Source of the DNA: Pontiella desulfatans
GTDB lineage: Bacteria > Verrucomicrobiota > Kiritimatiellia > Kiritimatiellales > Pontiellaceae
Direction of reading: 5' to 3'
Length of the DNA stretch: 36,914 nt
Assembly (NCBI GenBank): GCA_029287275.1
Contig: JARFRL010000063.1
Location: forward strand, 1-36,914
The notes beneath the pieces were generated by a model, which searched no databases, had not been told where the DNA came from, and worked only from the letters and a program-made list of their open reading frames with translations. The position numbers and the translations under genes are program-made. Of the stretch, positions 27,091 to 34,672 are shown one piece after another (position 1 is the first letter of the stretch; every line of letters starts with the position of its first letter).

Positions 27091-27714
27091 ATGGAAGAAA
27101 CGAAAACCATTTGGGAACAAGCGCTGGAGATTTGGGCGTCCGGAGGATGGGCGATGATCGCCCTGGCCATCGACGCCTTCATCATCTTCTACTTGGGCAA
27201 CAGCATCTTCTGGCGCATCCGCGCCAAGGGCTATTTGTACGTCACCGAAAAAAAGATGAAGAAGTGGGTCAAAGAGCCCGCCAAAGGCCGCGGCCCCGTC
27301 GGCAAGATGATTCACTTCGTGATGGGCGCCAACACGCTGAAGCAGATCAACATCTTCTTCGACGAGTTGAACCAGACCGAGATCGCGCCGATCAACCGCG
27401 ACCTGAGGGTGATGCAGACCTGCGTCAGCATCGCGCCGCTGCTCGGACTGCTCGGCACGGTGACGGGCATGCTCGCCACCTTCGGCGCGCTCGCGACCGG
27501 TTCCGGCGGCGACAAGACCATGGGCATGGTCGCGTCCGGTATTTCCGAGGCGCTGATCACCACCGAAACGGGCCTGCTGATCGCGTTGCCCGGACTGATT
27601 TTTCAATACAAACTGGCGCGCGAGCACGCGCAGTACAAGGCGTTCCTCGCCCACCTGAAAACCGTTTGCTCGCAACGGATTTATAAACAACAACAAAAAG
27701 CGGAGGCGGCCTGA
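27091..27714 (+). CDS. exbB: Biopolymer transport protein ExbB
   Basis: The canonical proton-channel subunit of the TonB motor, 207 residues with three membrane helices: 'GGWAMIALAIDAFIIFYLGNSIFW' near the N-terminus, then 'QTCVSIAPLLGLLGTVTGMLATF' and 'ISEALITTETGLLIALPGLIFQYKL', the conserved TM2 and TM3 of the MotA/TolQ/ExbB family. Its stop overlaps the ExbD start (TGATG). It is the second ExbB-type gene in the operon, as in TtpC-containing systems. Confidence 0.93.
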   Translation: MEETKTIWEQALEIWASGGWAMIALAIDAFIIFYLGNSIFWRIRAKGYLYVTEKKMKKWVKEPAKGRGPVGKMIHFVMGANTLKQINIFFDELNQTEIAPINRDLRVMQTCVSIAPLLGLLGTVTGMLATFGALATGSGGDKTMGMVASGISEALITTETGLLIALPGLIFQYKLAREHAQYKAFLAHLKTVCSQRIYKQQQKAEAA

Positions 27715-28124
27715 TGGGACGTTTCAAAAACGATAGCGAAAGCGACACCGAAGCGGCGGTGGACATCTCCCCGTTGATCGACTGCGTCTTCATCCTGCTC
27801 ATCTTCTTCATCGTCACGACCACCTTCGTCGAGGAAACCGGCGTCGAAGTCGACAAGCCGCAGGCGGCGTCCTCGGTCCAACTGGAGAAAACCAGCGTCA
27901 TGATCGCGATCACCGCCAACGGCGAGATCGTCTACGGCGGAAACGAGATCGGCGTCAGCGGGGTGCGCCCGCTCGTCAAGCGCATGCTGCGGAAGGAAGA
28001 GGTGCCGGTCATCATCCAGGCCGATCAAAACGTCATGTCGGGACTGCTGGTCCGCGTGATCGACGAAGCCAAGCTCGCGGGCGCCGAGAAAGTCAGCATC
28101 GCCACGCGCGAGAATCAGGGATAG
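27714..28124 (+). CDS. exbD: Biopolymer transport protein ExbD
   Basis: A 136-residue protein with a short cytoplasmic tail, one membrane helix carrying the essential proton-carrying aspartate (D23 in 'DISPLIDCVFILLIFFIVTTTF') and a periplasmic TolR/ExbD domain ('VMIAITANGEIVYGGNEI...VIIQADQNVMSGLLVRVIDEAKLAGAEKVSIAT'). It works with ExbB to turn proton flow into TonB movement. Translationally coupled to exbB; tonB starts 3 bases after its stop. Confidence 0.95.
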   Translation: MGRFKNDSESDTEAAVDISPLIDCVFILLIFFIVTTTFVEETGVEVDKPQAASSVQLEKTSVMIAITANGEIVYGGNEIGVSGVRPLVKRMLRKEEVPVIIQADQNVMSGLLVRVIDEAKLAGAEKVSIATRENQG

Positions 28125-28127
28125 CCC

Positions 28128-28787
28128 GTGCATAAAACGCTTTCCAGACTATTCAAAGGATTCGTCGGACAGGTCGCGTTCGTCGCGCTGGGTTTGGCCA
28201 TGGCGTTCGCGTTCTTCATGCTGCTGCCGATCCTTCAGGTCATTACTAAACCACCGACGAAGGATCTGACGATCCGTTCGGTCGACGTCGCGAACGTGCC
28301 GCCGCCTCCGCCGCCTCCGATGGAGGAGGAAGAGCCGCCGGAACCGGAGGAGCAACCGCCGCCGCCACCGGCCGTGGACGCCCAGCCGCTCGACCTTTCG
28401 CAACTCGAGCTCGCGCTCAATCCGGGCGACGGAGGGTTTGGCGGCGGCGACTTCGCCGTCAGCATCGGTGGCGCCGCGGGCGGGGGTGAAGACGTGGACG
28501 CGATCTTCTCGCTTTCGGATCTCGACCAGAAACCGCGGGTGGTTTATCAGCCCGCGCCGATCTATCCGCCCGAGCTCGCCCGCAAGGGCATGCAGGGCAC
28601 CGTGTATGTGTTGTTCGTGGTCGATAAAACCGGCCGCGCGCGCGACCTCAAGGTTCAGAAATCGACGCATCCGGCTTTCAACAACCCCGCGCTGAAAGCC
28701 GTCAAGCAATGGAAATTCGAGCCGGGAAAACGCAAGGGCAAGCCCGTCCAGTTCCGGATGCGCGTGCCCATCACCTTCCAAAAGTAG
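28128..28787 (+). CDS. tonB: Energy transducer TonB
   Basis: TonB transmits ExbBD energy to the TonB box of outer-membrane receptors. Seen here are an N-terminal membrane anchor ('GFVGQVAFVALGLAMAFAFFMLLPILQVI'), a Pro/Glu-rich linker ('VPPPPPPPMEEEEPPEPEEQPPPPP'), a Gly-rich stretch, and a C-terminal TonB domain ('APIYPPELARKGMQGTVYVLFVVDKTGRARDLKVQKSTHPAFNNPALKAVKQWKFEPGK'). The start is GTG 28128. At 219 residues the linker is short compared with E. coli TonB, as in TonB2-type proteins. It sits between exbD and a TPR gene. Confidence 0.94.
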   Translation: MHKTLSRLFKGFVGQVAFVALGLAMAFAFFMLLPILQVITKPPTKDLTIRSVDVANVPPPPPPPMEEEEPPEPEEQPPPPPAVDAQPLDLSQLELALNPGDGGFGGGDFAVSIGGAAGGGEDVDAIFSLSDLDQKPRVVYQPAPIYPPELARKGMQGTVYVLFVVDKTGRARDLKVQKSTHPAFNNPALKAVKQWKFEPGKRKGKPVQFRMRVPITFQK

Positions 28788-28796
28788 GATGACATC

Positions 28797-30251
28797 ATGA
28801 AGACTATTTCCTCCCATCGTAAAATCGCGGGCCTTTGCGCCGCGCTGCTCGCCGCGGGTTCCGTTTCCGCGGATGAACTGCAGGATCTGTTCCACGCCAT
28901 GAACGACACCTCCGCCATTCGGAAGCCGCCGGAAAAGATGGTCGACACCAAGCCGAAGAAGGTTCAGGACCTCTCCATCTGGGACGAGGAGCTGTTCCAG
29001 AAGCAGTTCCTCGCGAGCTACGGCGTCAACACCGAGATCGAACCCAAACTCACCGCGGTCGAATTCGAGCAGATGCAAAAGGTGCTCGACGCGATGGCCG
29101 AGGACGACGACACCGCCAAAGCCGAAAAGCTGCTGCTGAAGAACTGCAAGGAGTCCTCCTCGGCGACGTTCGAGTTCACCCTCGCGAACATCTACTTCCA
29201 GCAGGATCAACTCGAGGAAGCGCTCACGTGGTACGACACCGCGATCGAGCAGTTCCCGAACTTCCGCCGCGCCTACAAAAACGCCGGCCTGATCCACGTC
29301 CGCAACGGCGACTTTAAAAAAGCGATTCCATACCTCACGCGCGTCATCGAGCTCGGCGGACACACCAGTATCGCGTACGGGCTGCTCGGGTTCGCCTACG
29401 GCTCCACCGAAAACCATCTCTGCGCGGAATCCGCCTATCGCCAAGCCATCCTGCTCGATCCGGAAACCATCGACTGGCAGCTCGGCCTCGCCCGAAGCTT
29501 CTTCAAGCAACAGAAGTTCGGCGACGCCGTCAGCCTCTGTAACACCCTCATCGAAAGGAAGCCGGACAACGGCGACTTCTGGCTGTTGCAGGCCAACGCC
29601 TACCTCGGCCTCAAGCAACCCATGCGCGCCGCGGAGAACTATGAATACGTCAACGCCATGGGTCAGGCCACGCCCGACAGCATGACCATGCTGGGCGACA
29701 TCTACGTGAACGAGGAACGCTGGGACATGGCCGCGGATTCCTACCTGCGCGCCTACGAACTCGACAACGGCGCGAAGCCCGAAAAAGCCCTGCGCGCCGC
29801 CAAGATTCTCGCCTCCCGCGGATCGCTGGAACAGTCCGTTCGCATGCTCGACCGCGTCGGGGAAAAGAAGACGGCGCTGGATAAAGAGAACCTCAAGGAA
29901 CTGCTTAAGTTGCAAGCCCGCGTCGCGGTGGCGGCGGGCGAGGGCGGCGACGTCGTCAAGATTCTCGAGGAAGTGGTGGCGGTGGATCCGCTCGACGGCG
30001 AGGCGCTCATTCTGCTCGCCCAGCACTACGGACGGAACACGCCCGAAAAGGCGATCTTCTACTACGAACGCGCCGCGGGCATCGAGAAGCACGAGGCCGA
30101 GGCCAAGCTCTATCACGGCCAGCTGCTCGTCGGGCAGGCCAAATACATCGACGCGATTCCGCTGCTGCGCCGCGCCTACGAGCTCAAACCGCGCTCCGAC
30201 ATCGAGGACTATCTCAAGCAGGTCGAACGCATCGCCAAAACCCGCGGCTGA
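28797..30251 (+). CDS. Periplasmic tetratricopeptide-repeat protein of the TonB2-type operon
   Basis: A 484-residue protein with signal peptide ending 'GSVSA' and many TPR pairs from about residue 100 on: 'FEFTLANIYFQQDQLEEALTWYDTAIEQFPN', 'RAYKNAGLIHVRNGDFKKAIPYLTRVIELG', 'AESAYRQAILLDPE', 'MLGDIYVNEERWDMAADSYLRAYELDN'. TPR proteins commonly end DUF3450-TtpC-ExbB-ExbD-TonB operons and probably scaffold the complex. It starts 9 bases after tonB. No clear terminator follows, so the next gene, 74 bases on, could be read through. Confidence 0.85.
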   Translation: MKTISSHRKIAGLCAALLAAGSVSADELQDLFHAMNDTSAIRKPPEKMVDTKPKKVQDLSIWDEELFQKQFLASYGVNTEIEPKLTAVEFEQMQKVLDAMAEDDDTAKAEKLLLKNCKESSSATFEFTLANIYFQQDQLEEALTWYDTAIEQFPNFRRAYKNAGLIHVRNGDFKKAIPYLTRVIELGGHTSIAYGLLGFAYGSTENHLCAESAYRQAILLDPETIDWQLGLARSFFKQQKFGDAVSLCNTLIERKPDNGDFWLLQANAYLGLKQPMRAAENYEYVNAMGQATPDSMTMLGDIYVNEERWDMAADSYLRAYELDNGAKPEKALRAAKILASRGSLEQSVRMLDRVGEKKTALDKENLKELLKLQARVAVAAGEGGDVVKILEEVVAVDPLDGEALILLAQHYGRNTPEKAIFYYERAAGIEKHEAEAKLYHGQLLVGQAKYIDAIPLLRRAYELKPRSDIEDYLKQVERIAKTRG

Positions 30252-30325
30252 GTCGCGCTCCGGATGATTGAAAAGCGGCCAATCCACTTCGTCGGCGCGT
30301 TCGATCCCACCCATAAGATCGGTTC

Positions 30326-32038
30326 ATGGATCTGTTTTTAATCGACGGCGTTGGTCCGTTCTTCAGGGGCTACGACCAAGAGGTGATCAACTGGTCGAAA
30401 GCCCCTTTCGTTCACCTCGAACGGGGCGAGGGGCTTGACCCGGAACGAACCGAACAAATCGCCCGCGATTTTAAAACCTTTTGCGGGAAAGCCGCGGCGG
30501 CGGGCTACAACGCGGTCACCCTCGACGACCTCGCGCATCTGGTGATTTTCGATTTCTACGACGCCGCGCTGAAAAACAAACTCAACGACTACCGCGCGTT
30601 TTTCGCCGCGCTGTTCGAGGTCGCGCTGGATTTCGGATTGCGCCCCTACGTCACCACCGACCTGCTCTTTTTCAACGCCGCGATCGACCAACACATCGGC
30701 TCCAACGACGAAGCGGCGCGGCGGTTCGCGGCCGACGCCTGCCGCCAGCTCTTCCGCGATTTCCCCATGGTGGGCGGAATCATCACGCGGATCGGCGAGG
30801 CCGACGGGCTGGACGTCGAGGGCGATTTCCACAGCCGCCTCGTGATCCAAAAGCCGAGTCAGGCGCGGAAAATGATCGAGACGCTGATTCCCGTCTTCGC
30901 GGAGTTCGACCGCCTGCTGATCTTCCGCACCTGGAGCGTCGGCGTCGGCCGCGTGGGCGACATTATCTGGAATCCGGAAACGTTCGACGCGGTCTTCCGC
31001 GGTCTGGAAAACGACCACTTGATCATTTCCATGAAACATGGCCAGTCCGACTTTTTCCGCTATCTTCCGCTCAGCCGCCTGTTCTTCCGCGGCGGGCACC
31101 GCAAGCTGGTCGAGTTGCAGGCGCGGCGGGAATACGAGGGCTTCGGCGAATATCCGTCCTTCATCGGTTGGGACCACGAGAAAATCCGCGACCAACTCGT
31201 TGGCCAAAACATCGCGGGCGTCTCCGTATGGTGCCAAACCGGCGGGTGGAGCGGGTTCCGCCGTCTGACCTATCTCGACCAAAACGCCGTCTGGAACGAA
31301 ATCAACACCGACGTCACCATTCGCCTCTTCCGCGACGGCGTCACGTGCGATCAGGCCATTCAACAGTACTACCGCGAAAACTATCCCGATCCCCACTGGC
31401 GACCCTTTCAGGAGTTGCTGCGGCTGTCCGACGAGGTGATCAAAGAGCTGCTCTACATCGAGGACTTCGCGACGCGCGAGCGCTTCTTCCGCCGCCTGCG
31501 CGTTCCGCCGCTCGTCACGGTCTACTGGCGACACATCGTCGCGAACCACTTCATGCGCAAGTTCATGCGCTGCTACGTCTCCGACGGAAAACGGGCCGTC
31601 AAACAGGGCTTCCGCGCGCTCAAGAAAATCAAGCGAATGACCGCGCTCGCGGATCAACTCGGCCTGCCCGTCGAGGACCTCCGGTTTCAATACGACACCT
31701 TCCGGATCATCGCCACCGTCCGCGAATACTATTTCCTCGAATTCACCGAGGAACTGGAAAAACGGCTGATCGCGATGAAAGCGGAATACGAGGCCAAACA
31801 CGCCGAGCCGCGCTACGCGCTCATGCTCGACTTCTCGCGCTTCAAACTCCGCCGCGCCACCTTGAGTCTCATGCTGAAAATGATGTTCCGCGGCGAACGC
31901 GGCTACCGCCTGTTCGACCGCGTCGTCACCCTCAACCTGCTTTCGCTGCTTTATCCACTGCTCAAGCGCTTCGGCAAAAAAGCCGTCCCCGACTTCGCCG
32001 CCGAATCCGCCATGGGCTTCGACTCGATTTTCAAATGA
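30326..32038 (+). CDS. Uncharacterised TIM-barrel-like protein (glycoside-hydrolase-like)
   Basis: I do not recognise the family. The 570-residue protein has no signal peptide, so is probably cytoplasmic. The N-terminal 330 or so residues alternate strands and helices like a (beta/alpha)8 barrel, with acidic residues at strand ends: 'MDLFLIDGVGPFFRGY', 'YNAVTLDDLAHLV', 'LRPYVTTDLLFF', 'VGGIITRIGEADGLDV', 'LLIFRTWSVG', 'IAGVSVWCQTGGWSGF'. These resemble large carbohydrate-active barrels (alpha-glucuronidase-like), but no catalytic assignment is possible. The C-terminal 220 or so residues are helical and Arg-rich. It has no good ribosome-binding site at ATG 30326. It follows the TonB operon without a visible terminator. 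Confidence 0.55.
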   Translation: MDLFLIDGVGPFFRGYDQEVINWSKAPFVHLERGEGLDPERTEQIARDFKTFCGKAAAAGYNAVTLDDLAHLVIFDFYDAALKNKLNDYRAFFAALFEVALDFGLRPYVTTDLLFFNAAIDQHIGSNDEAARRFAADACRQLFRDFPMVGGIITRIGEADGLDVEGDFHSRLVIQKPSQARKMIETLIPVFAEFDRLLIFRTWSVGVGRVGDIIWNPETFDAVFRGLENDHLIISMKHGQSDFFRYLPLSRLFFRGGHRKLVELQARREYEGFGEYPSFIGWDHEKIRDQLVGQNIAGVSVWCQTGGWSGFRRLTYLDQNAVWNEINTDVTIRLFRDGVTCDQAIQQYYRENYPDPHWRPFQELLRLSDEVIKELLYIEDFATRERFFRRLRVPPLVTVYWRHIVANHFMRKFMRCYVSDGKRAVKQGFRALKKIKRMTALADQLGLPVEDLRFQYDTFRIIATVREYYFLEFTEELEKRLIAMKAEYEAKHAEPRYALMLDFSRFKLRRATLSLMLKMMFRGERGYRLFDRVVTLNLLSLLYPLLKRFGKKAVPDFAAESAMGFDSIFK

Positions 32039-32083
32039 GCGGCCCGCGTTCCGGCGGGGAGGGCGCCACCGAGCGGTTCCGGA

Positions 32084-32539
32084 TCAATCCCACCAGCGGG
32101 TGAAGGTCATGGGATAGATGAAAACGGAGTCGTCGTCGTCATCTCTTTGCCACGGCGTGAAGTCGGAGTCCAAGATCATGTCGGAAACCTTCTTGAGAAA
32201 TTCCCGCGAGTCGATTTCGGATTTAACGATATCGACGCCCATGACTTCGCCGGTGTATTCCACGGCGACCTTGAACCATACGCCTCCGGCGTTCACGGGT
32301 CCCCCTTCGTCGTTCATGCGTTTCAGCAGCACCTGTCCATTGCAGTAAGCGGGGTGCATATCAGCGGCGATATTCTGTTCGGTACGGGATCCTTGGATGA
32401 TCTTAAGGCCGGGCGCCTTTCGCGGGACTTCCTTCATGCAGGTTTTAGGATTGAACTCGGGTGTGTTCGGAATGGAGGCGCAACCGCCTAGAAGCAGGGC
32501 GGCGAGGCAAAGGGTCGTCGGGAGTAAGCTCTTGTTCAT
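32084..32539 (-). CDS. Small lipoprotein with TonB/AgmX-C-terminal-like domain
   Basis: I trim the 170-residue ORF to ATG 32539 ('MNKSLLPTT', 151 residues), preceded by AAGGAA. The N-terminus is a lipoprotein signal with lipobox 'LGGC' ('CLAALLLGGCAS'). The remainder is soluble; its final 60 residues, 'VWFKVAVEYTGEVMGVDIVKSEIDSREFLKKVSDMILDSDFTPWQ', read like a TonB_C/AgmX fold (strand, 'G.v..v.vv.S', helix, strand). Such domains are common in PVC and Myxococcus proteins. It lies downstream of the phosphatase gene on the same strand, beyond a terminator. Function unknown; an envelope adaptor role is inferred. Confidence 0.6.
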   Translation of the reverse strand: MNKSLLPTTLCLAALLLGGCASIPNTPEFNPKTCMKEVPRKAPGLKIIQGSRTEQNIAADMHPAYCNGQVLLKRMNDEGGPVNAGGVWFKVAVEYTGEVMGVDIVKSEIDSREFLKKVSDMILDSDFTPWQRDDDDDSVFIYPMTFTRWWD

Positions 32540-32561
32540 TTTGTTCCTTCGGAGAGCGTTT

Positions 32562-32593
32562 AAAAAGGGGGAGGCGATGTTCGCCTCCCCCTT
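32562..32593 (-). terminator. Terminator after the alkaline phosphatase gene
   Basis: A 13-bp perfect stem AAGGGGGAGGCGA-tgt-TCGCCTCCCCCTT. On the minus strand the stem runs into a T tract (TTTTTA). It separates the phosphatase from the downstream lipoprotein gene. Confidence 0.85.
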
Positions 32594-32615
32594 CATCGAT
32601 CAAGGCATGCTTCGA

Positions 32616-34280
32616 TTAGCGGCCGAACCAGCGAATCATCAGGCCAGCCCAGCGGGAGACGTAGATCTTGTCGTCCGCGCGATCATCATTGGCCTGGGTC
32701 GCGAGAACCGTCACGCCCGGGAGCTTGAAGACGCGGCCATGCTTGTCGATCATGTAGTCCTTGCTAACCGGGATGGTGAAGTTGCCGACCAGAACCACGG
32801 GGTTTGCCGGATCGGTGTAATCGATTTCATAATCGGTGGTAAGGCGGTCGAGGTCCATGAAGAGCGTCCGCGATGTTTCTTTCAGGTCAACGCCGAGCGC
32901 GTCGGCCGCCATGCCGGCCAGCTCGGTGTTGTCGATCACGCCGGTCGGCGCCTTGCGGCCCGTCATCCAGACCGGAACGGTTTCGCCGGTGTGGCCATGG
33001 GTCGTCCAGCCGAGAACCGTGTGGTTTTTGCTGACTACGCGGGCGAGGGCGTAGCTGAGGCCGGTAGACGATTTAAGCCCGTCGATTTCCGCGACGTCAT
33101 CATCGGAAAGTTCGATGCCCCAGTTTTCGAGAACGCTGGCCTTCAGGTCGCCATCTTCCATCATCGCGACAACGCCGTTGGCGGACATGGTCATGCCGTC
33201 AAGAACATCGACCAGATCTTCCTTCGTGGTTTCCGTATAGCCCATCGCGGTGTTGTAGTGGCCGAGCTTCATGCCGCCGGTGTTGTGGTCCGGGTAGGCC
33301 AAGACGGTGGTGTTTCCCTGATTCTCGGCGAAGTCGTTGGCGACTTTGACGGCATCGTCGAAGGCGATGAAGTCGGTTACCATGTAGATCGGGTCGTTGT
33401 TGTGGCCGGCCCAGTCCACCTGGGAACCTTCAACCATCAGCAGGAAGCCGTCGGGATCTTGGGAAAGAATTTCGATGGCCTTGGCAACCATCTCGGAAAT
33501 GGACGGTTCGTGCCGCGCGAAATATTGGCGATCCATGTCGGGCTGCATGTGGCTGTCGTCGAACAAGCCCCACACCTTGCCGGATGTGATGTCGGCCATC
33601 TGCTCCTTGCTGTCGATGAACTGGTAGCCGCGGTCGACGAGAACCTCCATCAGGTTTTCACCGTCCGCGCGCTTGCCGCCCCAGGTGGCGCCGAAGCTGG
33701 TGGTGTAGGTGTCGCCCCGCGGGATCAGGTGGCGCGCGCCGCCTCCGAACACGACGTCAACGTTGTTGTAGACCATGTGTTCCATGATTTCGTTGTCCAT
33801 GCCACGGTCGTGGATGTGGCTGGCGAACGCGGCCGGCGTGGCGTGGGTCACGCGGCTCGTGGCCACAATGCCAACGGCTTTGCCGGAGCGCTTGGCCGCT
33901 TCCAGTATGCTGGCGATCGGGGCATAGGGCTTGGCGGTCGGCACGAAGCCGGTCAGCAGGTCTTCGGTCCGCGGGCCGACGCCAAGAAAGCGGGCGGTGG
34001 TCTTGTGGCCGGTGGCGAAAGCCGTCGCGGCGGCGGCGGAACCGGGAATGATGGAGTTGGCCATGTGAACCTTGACGGTACCCGGCAACATCTTGTCAAC
34101 CTCGAGATCGCGACCTTTGTACCAACGCGCGACGGTCTGGACGGTTTCGTCGCAGCCGTCGGGAATCATGACGATTACGTTTTCCGGCGCTTTGTGCTGG
34201 TGGCGGCCTTTGGCCGCGGCATTGCCCGCGGCTACAGCCACGCAACCGGTCAGGATACTACGAATGATCATTGATTTCAT
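32616..34280 (-). CDS. Alkaline phosphatase (PhoA superfamily)
   Basis: An exported phosphomonoesterase (signal sequence 'MIIRSILTGCVAVAAGNAAA', 554 residues). Metal ligands and catalytic motifs are recognisable: Asp41 in 'MIPDGCDE'; nucleophile Ser81 in 'IIPGSAAAATAFATGHKT'; 'VTHATPAAFASHIHDR' (146-158); 'MVEGSQVDWAGHNND' with Glu284, Asp289 and His293; 'AYPDHNTGG' with Asp331 and His332; and His429 in 'THGHTGE'. The residue before the serine is Gly where E. coli PhoA has Asp101. A C-terminal extension of about 40 residues is unusual. GGGAGA precedes the ATG, and a terminator follows. It is divergent from the choice-of-anchor-I gene. Expected to release phosphate from organic esters in the periplasm or outside. 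Confidence 0.92.
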   Translation of the reverse strand: MKSMIIRSILTGCVAVAAGNAAAKGRHQHKAPENVIVMIPDGCDETVQTVARWYKGRDLEVDKMLPGTVKVHMANSIIPGSAAAATAFATGHKTTARFLGVGPRTEDLLTGFVPTAKPYAPIASILEAAKRSGKAVGIVATSRVTHATPAAFASHIHDRGMDNEIMEHMVYNNVDVVFGGGARHLIPRGDTYTTSFGATWGGKRADGENLMEVLVDRGYQFIDSKEQMADITSGKVWGLFDDSHMQPDMDRQYFARHEPSISEMVAKAIEILSQDPDGFLLMVEGSQVDWAGHNNDPIYMVTDFIAFDDAVKVANDFAENQGNTTVLAYPDHNTGGMKLGHYNTAMGYTETTKEDLVDVLDGMTMSANGVVAMMEDGDLKASVLENWGIELSDDDVAEIDGLKSSTGLSYALARVVSKNHTVLGWTTHGHTGETVPVWMTGRKAPTGVIDNTELAGMAADALGVDLKETSRTLFMDLDRLTTDYEIDYTDPANPVVLVGNFTIPVSKDYMIDKHGRVFKLPGVTVLATQANDDRADDKIYVSRWAGLMIRWFGR

Positions 34281-34293
34281 CTAGCTATCTCCC

Positions 34294-34311
34294 ATGTGGA
34301 TTTCTGTTAAC
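34294..34311 (-). promoter_or_regulatory. Weak PHO-box-like pair upstream of alkaline phosphatase
   Basis: On the minus strand: GTTAACA-gaaa-TCCACAT, two 7-mers at an 11-bp period, the first near consensus and the second degenerate. It ends 13 bases before the start codon, overlapping the likely ribosome-binding region, so it may be coincidental. Confidence 0.3.
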
Positions 34312-34393
34312 GTTTAATCTGGCCGACGACACTCGTTTGCCCTCGGCCTCTGCCCTCGGGATTTCGTTCTCCTAGGGGCCATACGATCCATCA

Positions 34394-34431
34394 CGCGCCG
34401 GGCTCCCTATACGGAGCCCCTCCTCGGCGCG
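34394..34431. repeat. Two-tier inverted repeat in the phosphatase control region
   Basis: Outer arms CGCGCCG / CGGCGCG enclose inner arms GGCTCC / GGAGCC with a 6-base loop. No T-run follows on either strand, so a terminator is unlikely; it could be an mRNA or small-RNA structure or a protein site. Confidence 0.5.
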
Positions 34432-34554
34432 CGGAACAACCATCGCCGGAGCTTGTTAATGCGGGATAAGCAATAGGCTTAAAATAAGTAAGGGTATAAT
34501 GAGCGCGCGAAATTGGCCTTCCTTTGTCTCAAGCAAGACGTCCGAGCGGACTGG

Positions 34555-34594
34555 TTTAACGCGAATCCAACCGGCTCCTTATGATCCCTAAATC
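34555..34594 (+). promoter_or_regulatory. Putative PHO box upstream of the choice-of-anchor-I gene
   Basis: Degenerate 7-mers at an 11-bp period: TTTAACG-cgaa region, TCCAACC, CCTTATG, then CTAAATC (starts 34555, 34566, 34577, 34588). Each matches the N[C/T]TAA[C/T]N core only partly, but the phase is kept for four units. About 80 bases from the ATG. Confidence 0.45.
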
Positions 34595-34672
34595 GAGGCG
34601 GCGTTTGATTCTCGCAATTAAAATCGCGGTGTCCAACGAAGGAACACTGGAACTCTAACCAAAGGAATATTC

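Larger units (their letters stand above)
34281..34672. other. Divergent control region, alkaline phosphatase / choice-of-anchor-I gene
   Basis: These 392 bases contain no ORF. Notable content: a weak PHO-like pair near the phosphatase (34294-34311), a tandem direct repeat TGCCCTCGG-cctc-TGCCCTCGG (34339-34360), a two-tier hairpin (34394-34431) and a four-unit 11-bp-period block (34555-34594) facing the plus-strand gene. Confidence 0.5.

Noticed and set aside
30481-32103. 540-residue plus-strand ORF overlapping the TIM-barrel-like gene
   Set aside because: The translation is almost wholly Arg/Pro/His-rich, typical of an out-of-frame GC-rich reading; the 30326 frame has normal composition.
34440-34500. 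Possible additional PHO box (CCTATTG-ctta-TCCCGCA on the minus strand) upstream of alkaline phosphatase
   Set aside because: Only one unit resembles the consensus and it is about 200 bases from the start codon; indistinguishable from chance.
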